Of a stretch of DNA of 64,000 bases, positions 1-11,105 are shown one piece after another. The stretch spans positions 248,001-312,000 of the forward strand of contig JAHLEZ010000019.1 in assembly GCA_020726505.1 (NCBI GenBank), in the 5' to 3' direction. The notes beneath the pieces are model-generated. The model did not search any database and was not told the DNA's origin. It saw only the letters and a list, made by a program, of their open reading frames with translations. Source of the DNA: Leptodontidium sp. MPI-SDFR-AT-0119 (Eukaryota > Ascomycota > Leotiomycetes > Helotiales > Leptodontidiaceae). A program made the position numbers and the translations under genes. The first letter of the stretch is position 1. Each line of letters begins with the position of its first letter.

Positions 1-810
1 GGATCTGCATACAGTATTTTCTATACTTCGTTCACCACCAACAATCAGATACTTCCGGACAACGATGGAAATGAGGTCGACTTCGACTTTGTAGCGCTCA
101 AGGCTAAAGGGTACGAGCGTACGCTGGCACAAGAGGAAAGCGTAGCTGCGCTGGTAGTGTCAACGGCCTCGACGACTGGCACTGCACTCGCGGCAACTGG
201 CGACACCAGAAACATTGAGGTTCCCTATTGCACCCACTGCCACAAATCCTATCATACCAAGGAGAAGTGCTGGACGCTGTATCCGCATTTGAAGCAGCAG
301 GCCCAGGCTGAAAAGGGACGCCGCAGACTATCTGGCAAGAAGAGGAAGACTCGCGAAGATGACGACGGGTCAGACGACCCTGTGGGCCTTATTGCACACT
401 TTGGAATGACAGCTAATAATGATGCTGGTAACCTCTTGCATACCCAGTGGGCTGTTGATACTGGATGCTCCCGTCATATTACTCACTCCCGAGAACATTT
501 TATTAGCTACGAAACTATCCCTGAATCCTCCGCATATATCAAAGGTCTAGGAGGAATGTCATGCGCACCTATTGGGAGAGGAACAGTTAAGCTACGATGC
601 AAGATCAAGGGCAAATCTCGATCGATTCATCTGACCAATGTTTATCACGTGCCGGACTGTGCAGTCAACCTGATCTCTGTTGCGCAATTATTCAAGGTTG
701 GCGCAGATGTTCAATTCTCAAAGGAATATTGTAAGATCAAAACCGGAAAGAGAACAATCACGGCGACAAGTAGGAACGGATGCTGGTTCCTCGATACGAC
801 CCTCGAGTAG
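1..810 (+). pseudogene. Copia polyprotein, gag/protease portion
   Basis: The frame is open from the window edge to a TAG at 808-810. The first ATG is at about 157, but conserved-looking frame precedes it, so the true start is upstream of the window. A retroviral-type zinc knuckle CTHCHKSYHTKEKC (about 229-270) marks the nucleocapsid end of Gag, and WAVDTGCSRH (about 445-474) contains the protease catalytic Asp. After the TAG the same frame continues without other damage into the GAG-pre-integrase motif. The interruption is therefore a single substitution or a programmed stop, not a frameshift. The product would process and package the element's RNA in virus-like particles. Confidence 0.75.
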
Positions 811-3564
811 CAACTAGCCCTCCTCTCTACAGAGATCAACCCTGATACCTTACGAGTTTGGCATAACCGCCTAGGCCATATTGCTGAAAGCACACTGCTC
901 AAAATGGCCGAAATGACAGAAGAAATCGATCTTACGAAGCCAATTCCCGAAATTACTCCCTGCGAAACATGCGGAATATCTACACTACGTTCAAAACCTC
1001 ACAAAAGCCATATCCAACCAGGAGAAGCTCCTATGGATCTTATCCACTCAGACGTTCTAGGACCATTCAAGACTGGACTCGATGGCTCTCGATTTATTGT
1101 CACGTTCCTTTGCGACGCAACCCAACTCTCAGTTACCTACTGTATCAAATCCAAGGCCGACGTATTCGACTGTTTTAGAAACTTTAAGCAGCACTACGAG
1201 CGACCAGATCGCAGAATCCATCGGCTGAGAGCTGATAACGGCGGAGAATATACATCAAAGGCCATGCTGAGATATCTCTTTCTCACAGGCATTACGCCAG
1301 AGTTCACGGTTCCAGGAAATCCACAACAAAATGGCGCGGCAGAAAAGCTTGGACATATCATCTGGAACAAAGCTAAAACCTTTCTAAAGCTCTCTGGCTT
1401 ACCATGGGAATATTGGCCGGAAATGGTACGCACAGCAAACTACGTCCGAATGCGTACTCTCCAATCGAGGCTTCAGACAACACCATACCGAGCCTGGTAT
1501 GGACATGATCCTCACTATCGACATATACGTACACCAGGTACGAAGTGCTTAGCCCTGGAAAGAACCCGCTCAAAAGGCAAAGATAATGCGATTGAGTGTA
1601 CGCTCCTTGGCTATGAGGGCGATCATATTTACCGGCTTGTTACTACTACCGGACGACTAATACGGGCGTCATCTGTACAATTCGCAGCCGAAAAGAGAGG
1701 TCTTGATGATGTGGGAGCATCTGAGCCTTTGGCTAAAAGACAGCACTTGTCGACACTCCCTATACACCCCGTGCCTGACTTATGGGGGGATGACGAGATA
1801 ATTCAGGACACTCCTAGCCCAGAAAGAGAGCCCTCACCTAGACAAGCCTATACGCCAGCACCAGTGCCGGTGTCAGCACTAGCACGAGAACCTCGCCCAC
1901 GAATTGCAAAAGCGACTATATATCACCCGCTTGAACGAGCATTACCTGCCGCAACTGAGGAGCCCTGCTTTATTGCACTCATCGCAAACGCAGACAGCTC
2001 AGAACCATACGAACCACGAACATACAGGCAAGCCGTGAGTGGAGAGAATGCGAAACAGTGGGAGAGCTCAATGGAAGATGAGGTTAACTCTTTGACCGAA
2101 AATCGCACCTGGGACCTGGTTGATCGACCTAAAGATAGAGCTGTATTGACTGGTAAATGGGTCTACAAGCACAAGCGCGGCGCAGATAGCGAGATTTTGC
2201 GATACAAATCGAGATGGGTAGTAAGAGGTTTTGAGCAGCGAGAAGGCCTTGATTACAACGAGACCTTTGCCTCAGTTGTCAAGCCAATGAGCTACAAGCT
2301 ACTCTTTGCGATCGCGGCAGCAAACGACCTTGAGATCGAACAGATGGACGTTAAAACAGCCTTCCTTTATGGCGATATCGACGCCGAAATCTACGTGGAG
2401 CAGCCTGAAGGAATGGGAGCTATCGGGGAGTCGCATAAGGTCTGCAAGTTAAATAAGGCACTTTATGGCCTAAAACAATCACCACGTGTCTGGTATTTCA
2501 CCCTTACGGCCTACCTTAAAACCCTCGGTTTCGAGGCCCTCACAGCCGACAACTGTATATTCTACGATAACAACGGCACATACATCGCAGTCTTTGTCGA
2601 CGATCTTCTCATAATTGGCCCATCTAAGGCTAATATTTCTATGATCAAAGCAAAGCTGAGCGAGCGTTTTCACATGACAGACCTAGGCCCTTGCAAGTAC
2701 TACTTAGGAATGGAAGTGATCCGAGATCGACGAAACCGAACTCTAAAGCTAAGCCAACGAAGTTATCTTGAGAAAGTGCTACGCGACTTTGGGATGTGGG
2801 ACTGCAATAAGAAACATGACACGCCAATTGATACGCACACAAGGCTACAGAAAGCGGAGGCCGAGTATGAGCCAAAGACAGCCGATATCAAATGGTATCA
2901 GAGTGCCGTAGGCTCCCTTATGTACGCTATGTTAGGAACCCGCCCTGATATCGCCTATGCTGTCTCAGTTGTCAGCCGATTTGCTGCAAAACCTACGCAG
3001 ACACACAGGGCTACAGTGACTCGAATCTTCCGATACCTCCGGAAAACGGTCGACTATGTGCTTGTCTTTAACGGACCACTAGCAGGACTGTCTGGCTATA
3101 GTGATTCTGATTGGGCAGGAGACCACGACACTCGGAAATCAACTTCAGGCTACGTTTTTAATGTAGGAAGTGCGGTGATCAGCTGGTCCTCAAAACTACA
3201 ATCAACTGTTGCACTGTCATCGTGCGAGGCCGAATACATCGGCCAGACAAATGCTACGAAAGAAGCAATTTGGCTACGACGACTACTCAACGAAATACGA
3301 CCTGAAGCAGCAGATAAAGCGCAAGCGACAATTATATACTGCGATAACCAAGGCGCTATTGCACTCGCGAAGAACCCTCAATTTCACGCCCGTACTAAGC
3401 ATATTGATATACAACATCATTTTGTACGAGACAAGGTCAGCGAGGGAGCAATAGAGCTTCAGTATATCGAGACAGAGAGTCAGGTAGCCGATGGCTTGAC
3501 AAAGGCGTTAGACAAGATCAAGTTCGAGAGATTCAGGAAGGCAATTGGGCTGGAGCAGGCATAA
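811..3564 (+). pseudogene. Copia polyprotein, integrase-RT-RNase H portion
   Basis: Same frame as the upstream gag/protease ORF; the first ATG after the stop is at 904. Visible parts: GAG-pre-integrase WHNRLGH just after the stop; integrase with the first Asp in LIHSDVLGPF (about 1039-1068), the second in RADNGGEY (about 1228) and the Glu after PQQNGAAE (about 1340); Copia-type RT beginning near 2100 with catalytic FVDDLLIIG (about 2593); RNase H with SDSDWAGD (about 3100), SCEAEYI (about 3220) and DNQGAI (about 3343). All catalytic acidic residues I looked for are present, so apart from the upstream TAG this copy looks young. Without readthrough, RT and integrase could not be made from the gag start. 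Some internal initiation at 904 is conceivable but unsupported. Confidence 0.85.
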
Positions 3565-3777
3565 GAAGACACAGCAGGTTAGGCTTTTCCCTCTTAAAAC
3601 AGGAGGGTTTTTATTGCCCAGAAATGCTGAGATAGGAGCTGGTTTATGTTTTCCAGCCGCCGATATGGTGTGATTTCCCCAACATAAAAGGGGTTTTGGC
3701 ATATCGGAATTATCGCTATTTACTTACTGCTACCAGAAAGCAATGACTTGACTACGGCCCGCATTCCTGAGTGGGAG

Positions 3778-3900
3778 TGTTGAATTTGTCAGTACTGCAA
3801 GCCCCTGAACGAGACTAGGTATATAGTCAGCGATCTCCTCCTGTATTCTAGAAGAAGAGTAGAATAATGATCAACCAATCAGAGCACCAAAAACATCATT
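3778..3900 (+). repeat. Possible 3' LTR of the Copia element (partial or ill-defined)
   Basis: GAGTGGGAG ends at 3777 and looks like a polypurine tract. It is directly followed by TGTTG, the usual 5' terminus of Copia LTRs. Only about 120-150 bp remain before the stop codon of the neighbouring GNAT gene at 3930, which is short for an LTR, and no CA-terminated inverted end was identified. The 5' LTR needed for comparison is outside the window. Confidence 0.4.
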
Positions 3901-3929
3901 TATCCCCCCCCAATCTACACAAGCACTGA

Positions 3930-4430
3930 CTAACGCCCATATCTCCAACTCGCCCACCCAAAACTCCACCAAACACTCCCCACATTGCTCCATTCTCCTC
4001 TATGTCCCTGCAACCCAAACCCCTGCATCATTCTCACCACTGCCAAATTATCATTCCTCGTCTCGACATACAACAGTCTATTCCTCCACCTCTGAAAGTA
4101 ATAAGTGAAAGTCCCTCTAAGCGCCTCTTTCATAGTTCCCTGACCCCTAAAACTCGGGTGTGTTCTGAAAGATACTTCATTACGACTGCCGGCTATCTTT
4201 ATAAAGCCGATTACTGTGCCTTCTGCGACGGATGGTGCTCTTGAGCTCGGGTTGTGGTACCCTCGGAGGATTATGAAGAGTTGTATGGCACCGCGGTTGG
4301 ACCACGAGGCCCAGTCGGTGTACCAATCTTGTGGGCTGCCGCGGAGTTCGTTGATTCTGCCGTAGGCTTGGGTTTCCTGGGGATGTATGCTGCGGATGAG
4401 GAGGCGGGAGGTGTTGATGTTGATGGACAT
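3930..4430 (-). CDS. GNAT-family N-acetyltransferase
   Basis: Single exon of 166 aa, a normal length for a stand-alone GNAT. Such enzymes move an acetyl group from acetyl-CoA to an amine (RimJ/RimL-like N-termini, small metabolites or drugs); the substrate cannot be read from the sequence. The N-terminus has the RLLIR strand typical of the RimJ-like branch. A central VIGFIKIA beta strand is followed by VSFRTHPSFRGQGTMKEAL, where R95-G-Q-G98 is the Q/RxxGxG/A pyrophosphate-binding loop of motif A. The C-terminal half has the paired 'VETRNDNLAVVRMMQGFG' region expected of motif B (N..A...m.k.GF). The gene lies directly beside the retroelement end, and its stop is probably within 50 bp of the LTR boundary, so its 3' UTR may run into the element. 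Confidence 0.8.
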   Translation of the reverse strand: MSININTSRLLIRSIHPQETQAYGRINELRGSPQDWYTDWASWSNRGAIQLFIILRGYHNPSSRAPSVAEGTVIGFIKIAGSRNEVSFRTHPSFRGQGTMKEALRGTFTYYFQRWRNRLLYVETRNDNLAVVRMMQGFGLQGHRGEWSNVGSVWWSFGWASWRYGR

Positions 4431-5743
4431 TTGTGGAGTTGAGCTAGAGACGATTTGTTAGAGTTCCGCTTACTTGACAAATCGACAATGTAGTTTTAGT
4501 GCTGATCTGTATGTTTTTGGTACTCTTTTTGGTATTTGGTGCCCGTTTGGGAGTCTGAAGGGTGGTGTATTTTGGGATGTAGATTGGAAGTTGTGGCGTA
4601 CGGCATGGCGGAGTTCTTTTATACCTTTTTTTCCCTCTCGGCATTAATCAATAAAGTTGATTCAGAGAGAAGAATTTCAATCAAAGAGATTTGGCGTCGC
4701 GGATGCTGCAACAAGGCCTGATCGAGACGAATCGTGAATCACTTGCACAGGTCGTCTTGGGGTCATCGCCTATCGAATTTTTGTTTTTGAAAGCCATGAA
4801 GACGAAGGAAGAGAGCTCGGAAAATAGTATTATCTTCGGGCTATTCGTACATTTATAAAGGACTTCCTATGTCCATTTCCCTATCTCTTGACGTTGCTTA
4901 CAGATGGTAGGACATGTGTTCCCAACCACGCGTGCTTGGAAATCACGTTCAGTTACTTCAGTAGTACGTGGACGAGTAATCAAAATGAAAATCATTTTGC
5001 GGTCTCTCTGTGGAAAGTCAGTTTCTTTTGAATCCTGGTGTTCCTGCCCTCGTGAGCAGATGACTGTTTTACAGCGGAGCGGTAAACGAGGCGGGCGAGG
5101 CAAGTCGACGAATAACAACACTTCGAAATAAATATCCAATCACAGCAACTACAACAACGGAAGCTGAATTGAACTTGGCTTTGGGATAGCTGCTAGCTGT
5201 CCGTGCTCGAACTGAAGTTGCTACATTTCTGCTACAGATGCTTATGGTTAGAGATGTGTAGAAGACCCCAACGCCATGTAGCCTGAAACTTTTTAGCGAG
5301 CGAAGCTTGTGAGTTAGCCTTCAATCCCTATGATTGTAGTACGATCAACAACTTTGAGAGCAAACTCGCACAGAATAACGTCCCCAGAATTTCGAAACAA
5401 TTAACCTGATTTTGCAATGTCAATTGGGTAATCTTACTCCCTCTGCCTCGGCTTTGCGACTGTTGATGATGCAGCATGTTCTCGACCGGCTGTATGCGAG
5501 TCGCTCCTGCCCCTCTATTTACTCTCGCTTGAGTTGCATCTTAGCACTTGCCTCCAAACACCTACCAAAACCCCACTTCAAGATCGATGCTATTCTATCC
5601 ACAACTTCATTTTTCAAACATCGTCACCGCAACTTTATTTTTTAGCCATTCGTTATCGCGACATTCTTACGAACATAATCTAACCAAACACTACTGCCTA
5701 TTCCAGTTACCTCTACCAAGACGGAAATCGAGACCTTGTCCAC
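4431..5743. other. Intergenic, no gene recognised
   Basis: This 1.3 kb holds the promoter of the GNAT gene on the left and that of the two-exon gene starting at 5744 on the right. Short ORFs present show no family signature and no convincing splice continuation. Confidence 0.5.
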
Positions 5744-7349
5744 ATGGCTCCGAATGCACCCAACCGCGGAAACGAGACCTCCCGAGTGACCACATCCGCG
5801 ACTACCAATACCTTAGTTGACAGCGCTGATGTTACGAGATGGATGGAGCTCTTTGGCTATGATGGGACAGAAGCGCTGGCGGCGATCCTGGCGCACAGAA
5901 ATGATCCATCGGTACATGTCTCCGACATGAAATGGTTAGGAGTCCAATGGGGGCATGAAAAGGCCGGATACAATAAGGAAGCATACGAACACCTTCTCGT
6001 GCTGAAAGCTTCGGTCAAGAGAGAGAAGGAAGCCAGAGCCAATAGAATGAAGCTTTACGAATGGGTTGGTGAATATATGAGGATCAACTTGGAAGGAATC
6101 TTGACAATGGGTTCTCTGAGACAAATTCTCAGCGACGATGAAATTGGAACGGCCGACTCTGAAGATAAATGGTGCTACATTCAACGAAGTCGCCTCAATG
6201 AGGACAAAATCTTGGCTTGGATCAAGAGAATATTAGTGGCTGTAGCCAGAGGCAAGGTATCATACAACAAAGTTTGGAGAACTGCAATCGCTGAGAAGGG
6301 AGAGTCTACAACGCTTGCCAGGGCAGGATTCCATTCAGTTCCACCAAGCTCAAACCCCGACGGCAACCACAACAATCTTCGTGTAGGAATTGCCAAAATA
6401 GATGATGACGGACCTATAGTTTATCCGCTGCAAGCCACTATCCTCCCTCAATACGTTCGGAACCCATTTGTTAACCGGTCTCGGTTGATATCCCCTCAAC
6501 TGCCATTCAAAACAGGTCTGCGCAGAGCCTGTAAGAACCTGTAGCGAGAGCCTAATTAAGCGAATAATCTGCCCTCTCAGCGTGTATGCCCTGTAATTTG
6601 GGCAGCCTTAGCGCCTCGCTTCAGCGCAGCACCCTGAAAAGACCTGTATGTGGCAGTTAAGGGGATACTCGATAGCGGAAATGAACAGATTGAGGCCTTC
6701 TCAACCGCCACAATTCCTTCCACCGCAGCACTGGGCTTCTTCTTCGCTCGGCCCAGCACTAACTCCATGGAATCTAGTTGGAATGGATCTTTTCTGGCAG
6801 AACTACAGAACGGATCCTCATATACAACTACCCGAATTTGGTAATTCGCCAAGAGTCTTTCCACTTCCTGCTGAAGTTGTCACCACACTACGGCCAAGAC
6901 ATCGTGTCGGCAACTCGAGAAACCATGCTGTAAGGAATCCAGAAGTCTCACAAAGTTCTCCCTCCGATGTCACACAACCGCCAGAGCCCGACCGTCTAAC
7001 CAACGAAAGGTTATCGCCATGGTTCAAGCGACTCCGTAAGTTGCGTAGACGTCATATCTTACTGCAACACAATGTAGCGGCGACTGGCGGAAGAAGTCGA
7101 ATACACTGGATGGAAGTGCTGTTTGGAGGCGAAACCCCACGAAACGTTTCCAGCATGATGATCAGAGAAATCGTTGTGGCAAATGCTCTTTGGGCAAGCG
7201 ACTCACTGAGCGAATCCGACCCCAGCATTATTGCCACCAGTACAACACCCCCGTTCCCTGAGCTTTGGAGCCAATTCTATCTGCCGCCCACCCGCAACTC
7301 CAGTCTACAAACACGAATCCAAAATCACTCACCAAGACGAATCCAATAG
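5744..7349 (+). CDS. Hypothetical two-exon protein
   Basis: I do not recognise the family. Exon 1 (5744-6530) and exon 2 (6625-7349) join in phase through a 94-nt intron with GTAAGA donor, CTAATTAAG branch-like site and CTTCAG acceptor, giving 503 aa. Reading through the donor gives a stop 10 bases later. A shorter alternative acceptor at 6580 (CTCAG) also fits splice rules but stops after 25 codons, so 6624 is preferred. The N-terminal part is Ser/Thr-rich, followed by a tryptophan-containing helical region (WMELFGYDG, then MKWLGVQWGHEKAGYNKEAYEHL in two pieces) with many charged residues. The C-terminal part is proline/arginine-rich (PWFKRLRKLRRRH) and probably disordered. No signal peptide or membrane segment is evident. 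It lies upstream of the C2H2 paralogue pair, with no obvious similarity to it. Confidence 0.5.
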
Positions 7350-9464
7350 AGCACAACCATGGTCAGGTGACAGAGCAATCTTCATGCACCTTCGCAAACA
7401 TCGTGGGTGGAAGGAGTGGGCGCAGTGCCGGCTGGCGCGATCCAAACCCGAGTAGAGAATTCATGAAGACGTACTTTGACAGACTGCTTACGGTTGGAGT
7501 AAAAGTAGTTGCGTATCTACACATGATGAGATCATTAACCAGCGTTTGTTTACCGTGGTTTTGAAGTGTTTGAGTTGTCTTGATGGTGACCAAGCCAAAG
7601 CGGAAAACTTGCTTGGCGTTTGTATGTTCCTCTAGTAAAATCAATTGTTACCCAACTCGAAGGTCCATCTACAACGGGTAGTGTTGTACCTCTTTCTGCT
7701 AAAATCATTTTTGATTACTACCGCGTGCCAAACATGGTAATCTTGGAGGAGCAAAACGGGTCACACCAGATCAAGCGACATTGCGTCTCCCACCATTTCC
7801 GAAAATAGTTCGATTGCTTAAAAGCTTCAACACAGATAGAGCAAGCTCTCTTAATTTGGTATCAGCACAAATATCCAGCAGTCTTCACAGTCTGTAGCCC
7901 GTGTGGAGGTCACGTTGGCTCTGCGAGCTGATGCTGCGGAAATCTCCTATCTGTTTTCCTCTACAATGTCACTTGTTTGATCATACTCTAACAATATTCA
8001 GTTGGAGGTTGGAAGGAACAAGATATCTAATGTGAAGATTGATTTGTTTGGCATGGGATCGTGATCCTACCTTTGGATTGCCGCCGGTCTGCAGGCTTGG
8101 AAATGGTCGGTGTGGCAAACATGGGTGGTGTATAAGTACTCTACAAGATCCCGTAAGATCCTTAAAATCATTCTGTTCATCATTACAAGTAGATTCAAGT
8201 GTATGGCTGTCAGGTCAGAAGCGACATATTCATTGCTCTTGAGTTCTTAACCTCAGCCAGAAGGGAGAGGTTTGGAGCACAGTTTCGCTCCTCATCATGT
8301 GTTCCTCAGTTCACAGGGCGCGAGACACAGAAGATTCTACCCTGTCATCAGAGTTAAATCATTCATTTTGTCCATGGTACAGTAGTAAGTTACCGGAATT
8401 ATTAAGTCAACTTTTCGAAGGTGGTTTATTAGCGTCGAGCCACTGGCAGCTCGCTTAATTTTCGGTTCCCCTTTTATTTACGAACTTTCCGAGAAAAGGG
8501 CCGCGGGCATTGAGAGCCTGTCCTAGTCTGGAATTATGAAATCTTTCTTAATGCCTATACTTCTATGACGACAAATTGAGTATGCCATCACCTGAACTAT
8601 CTGAAATCTTGTATTGAGCAAGAGTATTTCTATCAAAGTTTGTAATGTCGAAAAATAAATCGGATTGTTTACCTCGTCGACCAGGTTGTTTTCCAAATTC
8701 CAACGGACAGGAGCATCAAGTCTAGCATACTGCGATCACTCTACGCGCAATTTTATGCAATGGACATACGTATGTTTATCTATGGAAGAGTCCCGGCTGA
8801 TTTTCTGGCGCCGCCATCGCGACAGAATCGGGCCCAAGAGATACCAAAGATCCGAAACCTGAGTCTGCTCTCATGGAGACTTCTAAGTTCTACAAAACCC
8901 AAAGCATGTGCTTTCAGAAACAGGGACGAGAACAACAAGGTCTAGTGAGCTGCTTGGCTGTGCAAAAAGGCAATTTTTATATCTATAAAGCTCTTGACTT
9001 GAGTGTTTCTACCCTTTTAAGGAAGTGTTGGCACTTGCAGGACAAAGGCTGCTAGCCGGGGCTACCGCTTTGCCCGTGGCGGGAAGGGGGGTCGCTGACT
9101 GTGCTTTCCACCTTCAGCCTTGTGAGCTGGCATCAAGGACAAACGCTCTCGGATCCCAGAACAACAACCAAGGAACAGCATTCTCAACTTTTCTTGTTTA
9201 TTAGTTTGCTAATTCCTATGCCAGGACGGCCTTACGACTTCTGAGTGATGAAGAGAGCCTCAATAGACAAGATTTCGTGGTTTCCGGTCCTCCTCCAAGC
9301 CTCTTTTCGACGCGCACCCTTCCATTCTCAAGAATCGAATCTCTCGACTCTAAATCCCTTCTGTAATCAAATACTCAAAGTCCTACCTTGACAGCCGTTC
9401 TTGAAGCCTCGAATCTCGCGTCTCGAATCAAACACATTGTTCGCAACAGGACAACAGCGCGACC
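7350..9464. other. Intergenic, no gene recognised
   Basis: 2.1 kb with only short unsupported ORFs. The last ~300 bases (CT-rich, repeated TCTCGAATC-type words near 9340-9430) look like the promoter and 5' UTR of the decayed C2H2-type paralogue that starts at 9465. Confidence 0.5.
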
Positions 9465-10290
9465 ATGGCAGACGGATCCAACACCTCCTCCTTCTCTACC
9501 ATAAAGTTCAGCTACACTTCCCCAGTTCTTCAGCGTGATAAAACTTGTTTGATCGAATCGAGCTCCTCAGCTCCGAGACCAAGAGACAAGCCTACAGCAG
9601 CCATAATCGCCAAGAACAGCGAGATCTCCGCGAAATACAGGCAGTCGGGCGAGACTATGCCAGAGGAAGACGGACAACTGCAGTATCACAGAATGCAAAG
9701 CAAAGCAAAATGGTTTGTGGGCCGCCCAGGCGAGGAACAGATGTTCAATGCATCATTTTGGGATGAGCAAGTTACGTCTGAGGATGAGATGGCTTGGAAC
9801 GACATGGACAGGAGCAACCTCGAGTGTTTGCTTTCCAAACGTGGTGGTGGCAAGGAATCACGTACAGACGTGCGGTGGGCGTATCGCTTGGGATTTTCGG
9901 TGGATCCATCTCAAACTTCCATTTGAGGTGAAGTAGTCAGTAAGGGGATTGTCTCCAAAACCATCCTTTGTTGCCGAGATCGTCGAGATGCCAACCCGCG
10001 TAGCTACACGCTTGCTTCAAGCATCAACTCCCCAGGATGTTCTGGATATCCTGGGATTGCAAAATAATAGGGACTGTGGTCTCAACATGGCCATTAAGAC
10101 AACAAGCTATTTAGTAAGCTTTCCCCCCAATCCAATAAAACTACGCAAGTTGATACACTTAAAGCGTCTCTTCGGCTCAATTACTCCAACACCAATGAAG
10201 TATCCTTGGAATTGTCCATTGGGGATGCTGGCCAGCTACTGGTGTCAAATCCAAATATTTCAATTCACTTAGCCCGGCGAGACAATCACC
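9465..10290 (+). pseudogene. Decayed paralogue of the downstream C2H2-type protein
   Basis: The first frame (9465-9926, 153 aa) is colinear with residues ~45-200 of the intact protein encoded at 11106-13164: IIAKNSEIS/MIAKNCEVP, QLQYHRMQSKAKWFV/KIQYRRCRSREPFFV, WAYRLGFSVD/RDYRLGFTQD. The start context GCGACCATG is shared by both copies. After the TGA at 9924 similarity resumes in another frame at about 9950-10060 (ATRLLQASTPQDVLDILG versus ATKVLESSGCPRDVLDLV). It then continues to a position matching the splice donor of the intact gene (GACAACAAGCTATTTAGTAAG versus GATAACAAGTACTTCAGTAAG, each 21 bases). A weak match follows for the next exon (LELSIGDAGQ versus LQITIGEVGG). The C2H2 finger is absent. 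One stop or frameshift plus a missing 3' end argue for a decaying duplicate. A truncated functional 153-aa protein remains possible. Confidence 0.65.
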
Positions 10291-11105
10291 GATATCAAAA
10301 CTAAATTGTAATACCATTAAAACATGGGAGGCTGTTTCTACCTATGATACCAGACATGGGCAATTGTGTTCAACCCGTCTTCCTAAAAGACAACACTAAG
10401 CAAGTTGAGGAACAAATTGCGTTGAGATGCAAGCTCGCTCGCTTTGCGACTAGGCATTCAACTGTGAGGCGTGTGGTATATAAGTCTAATGAAAGCATAG
10501 CCATGTGGGGTCATCAAAAAGTTGCTATAAGATCTTGAGATGTTCCCCTCGACTCCAACTCAAAGGAAAATCTTTGTAAACAAACCAAAGCGAACCCGCA
10601 AGCTCTTTGAACTTGGTTCTTGTTAGCTATTAAAGCTAGTCAGCCGGGTCCCACTACGGACCACGGTCGGCGAGGAGTAATTGACCAGAATGACTTAGTT
10701 ATATATTGGTTACATTAACAAAGTAGCTGCCTGAGTAGGGAGGTAGAAGTCGGGGATGCTAGGTAGCCTTTCGGTAAATTCGCGCTAATCACTCGATTCT
10801 ATCAACACATGGGTCGCTTTCTTAAATTCTCAAAACCCCCAGCGACAACCGAACAAAATCTCTCTGCCTCGAGTCTCCCGCATTCAAACTACGAAGTCCA
10901 ACCTTCTATTATTGTCGACGTACCTCATTTGGAAAGCACCTATCGCCATCCTGCTCCCTTTCTCTGCAGGCTTCATTCCTTTCGCACTCTTGTACCACTA
11001 AAGACAAACTTGTTTGTGCCAGACTCAGCCACGTCCACTATCTCTTACTTAGTATTCTCTCCACTAATAGTACTCGACTCTCTCAAGACTATTACACCTG
11101 CGACC
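10291..11105. other. Spacer and likely 5' UTR of the C2H2 gene
   Basis: No gene recognised. The 3' part (from about 10809) is open in the frame of the C2H2 gene, but its CT-rich, Pro/Ser/Leu-biased translation looks like an untranslated leader. The decayed upstream copy starts its protein at the position corresponding to 11106. Confidence 0.5.

Larger units (their letters stand above)
1..3900 (+). mobile_element. Ty1/Copia LTR retrotransposon, 3' part
   Basis: The left edge lies inside the element, so the 5' LTR and gag start are outside the window. Frame 1 is open from base 1 and encodes, in order, a CX2CX4HX4C zinc knuckle (about 229-270), an aspartic protease with a DTG core (about 448-465), a GAG-pre-integrase WHNRLGH motif (about 863-883), integrase, reverse transcriptase and RNase H. 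This protease-integrase-RT-RNase H order is diagnostic of Copia rather than Gypsy elements. A purine-rich stretch followed by TGTTG at 3778 may mark the 3' LTR start. I could not find a clear CAACA-type LTR end or target-site duplication, so the right boundary (about 3.9 kb) is approximate. One in-frame TAG at 808-810 splits the polyprotein. Confidence 0.9.

Noticed and set aside
10809..11105. Earlier in-frame ATG for the C2H2 gene
   Set aside because: The paralogue starts at the site matching 11106 with the same GCGACCATG context, and the extra 99 residues read like a translated CT-rich leader.
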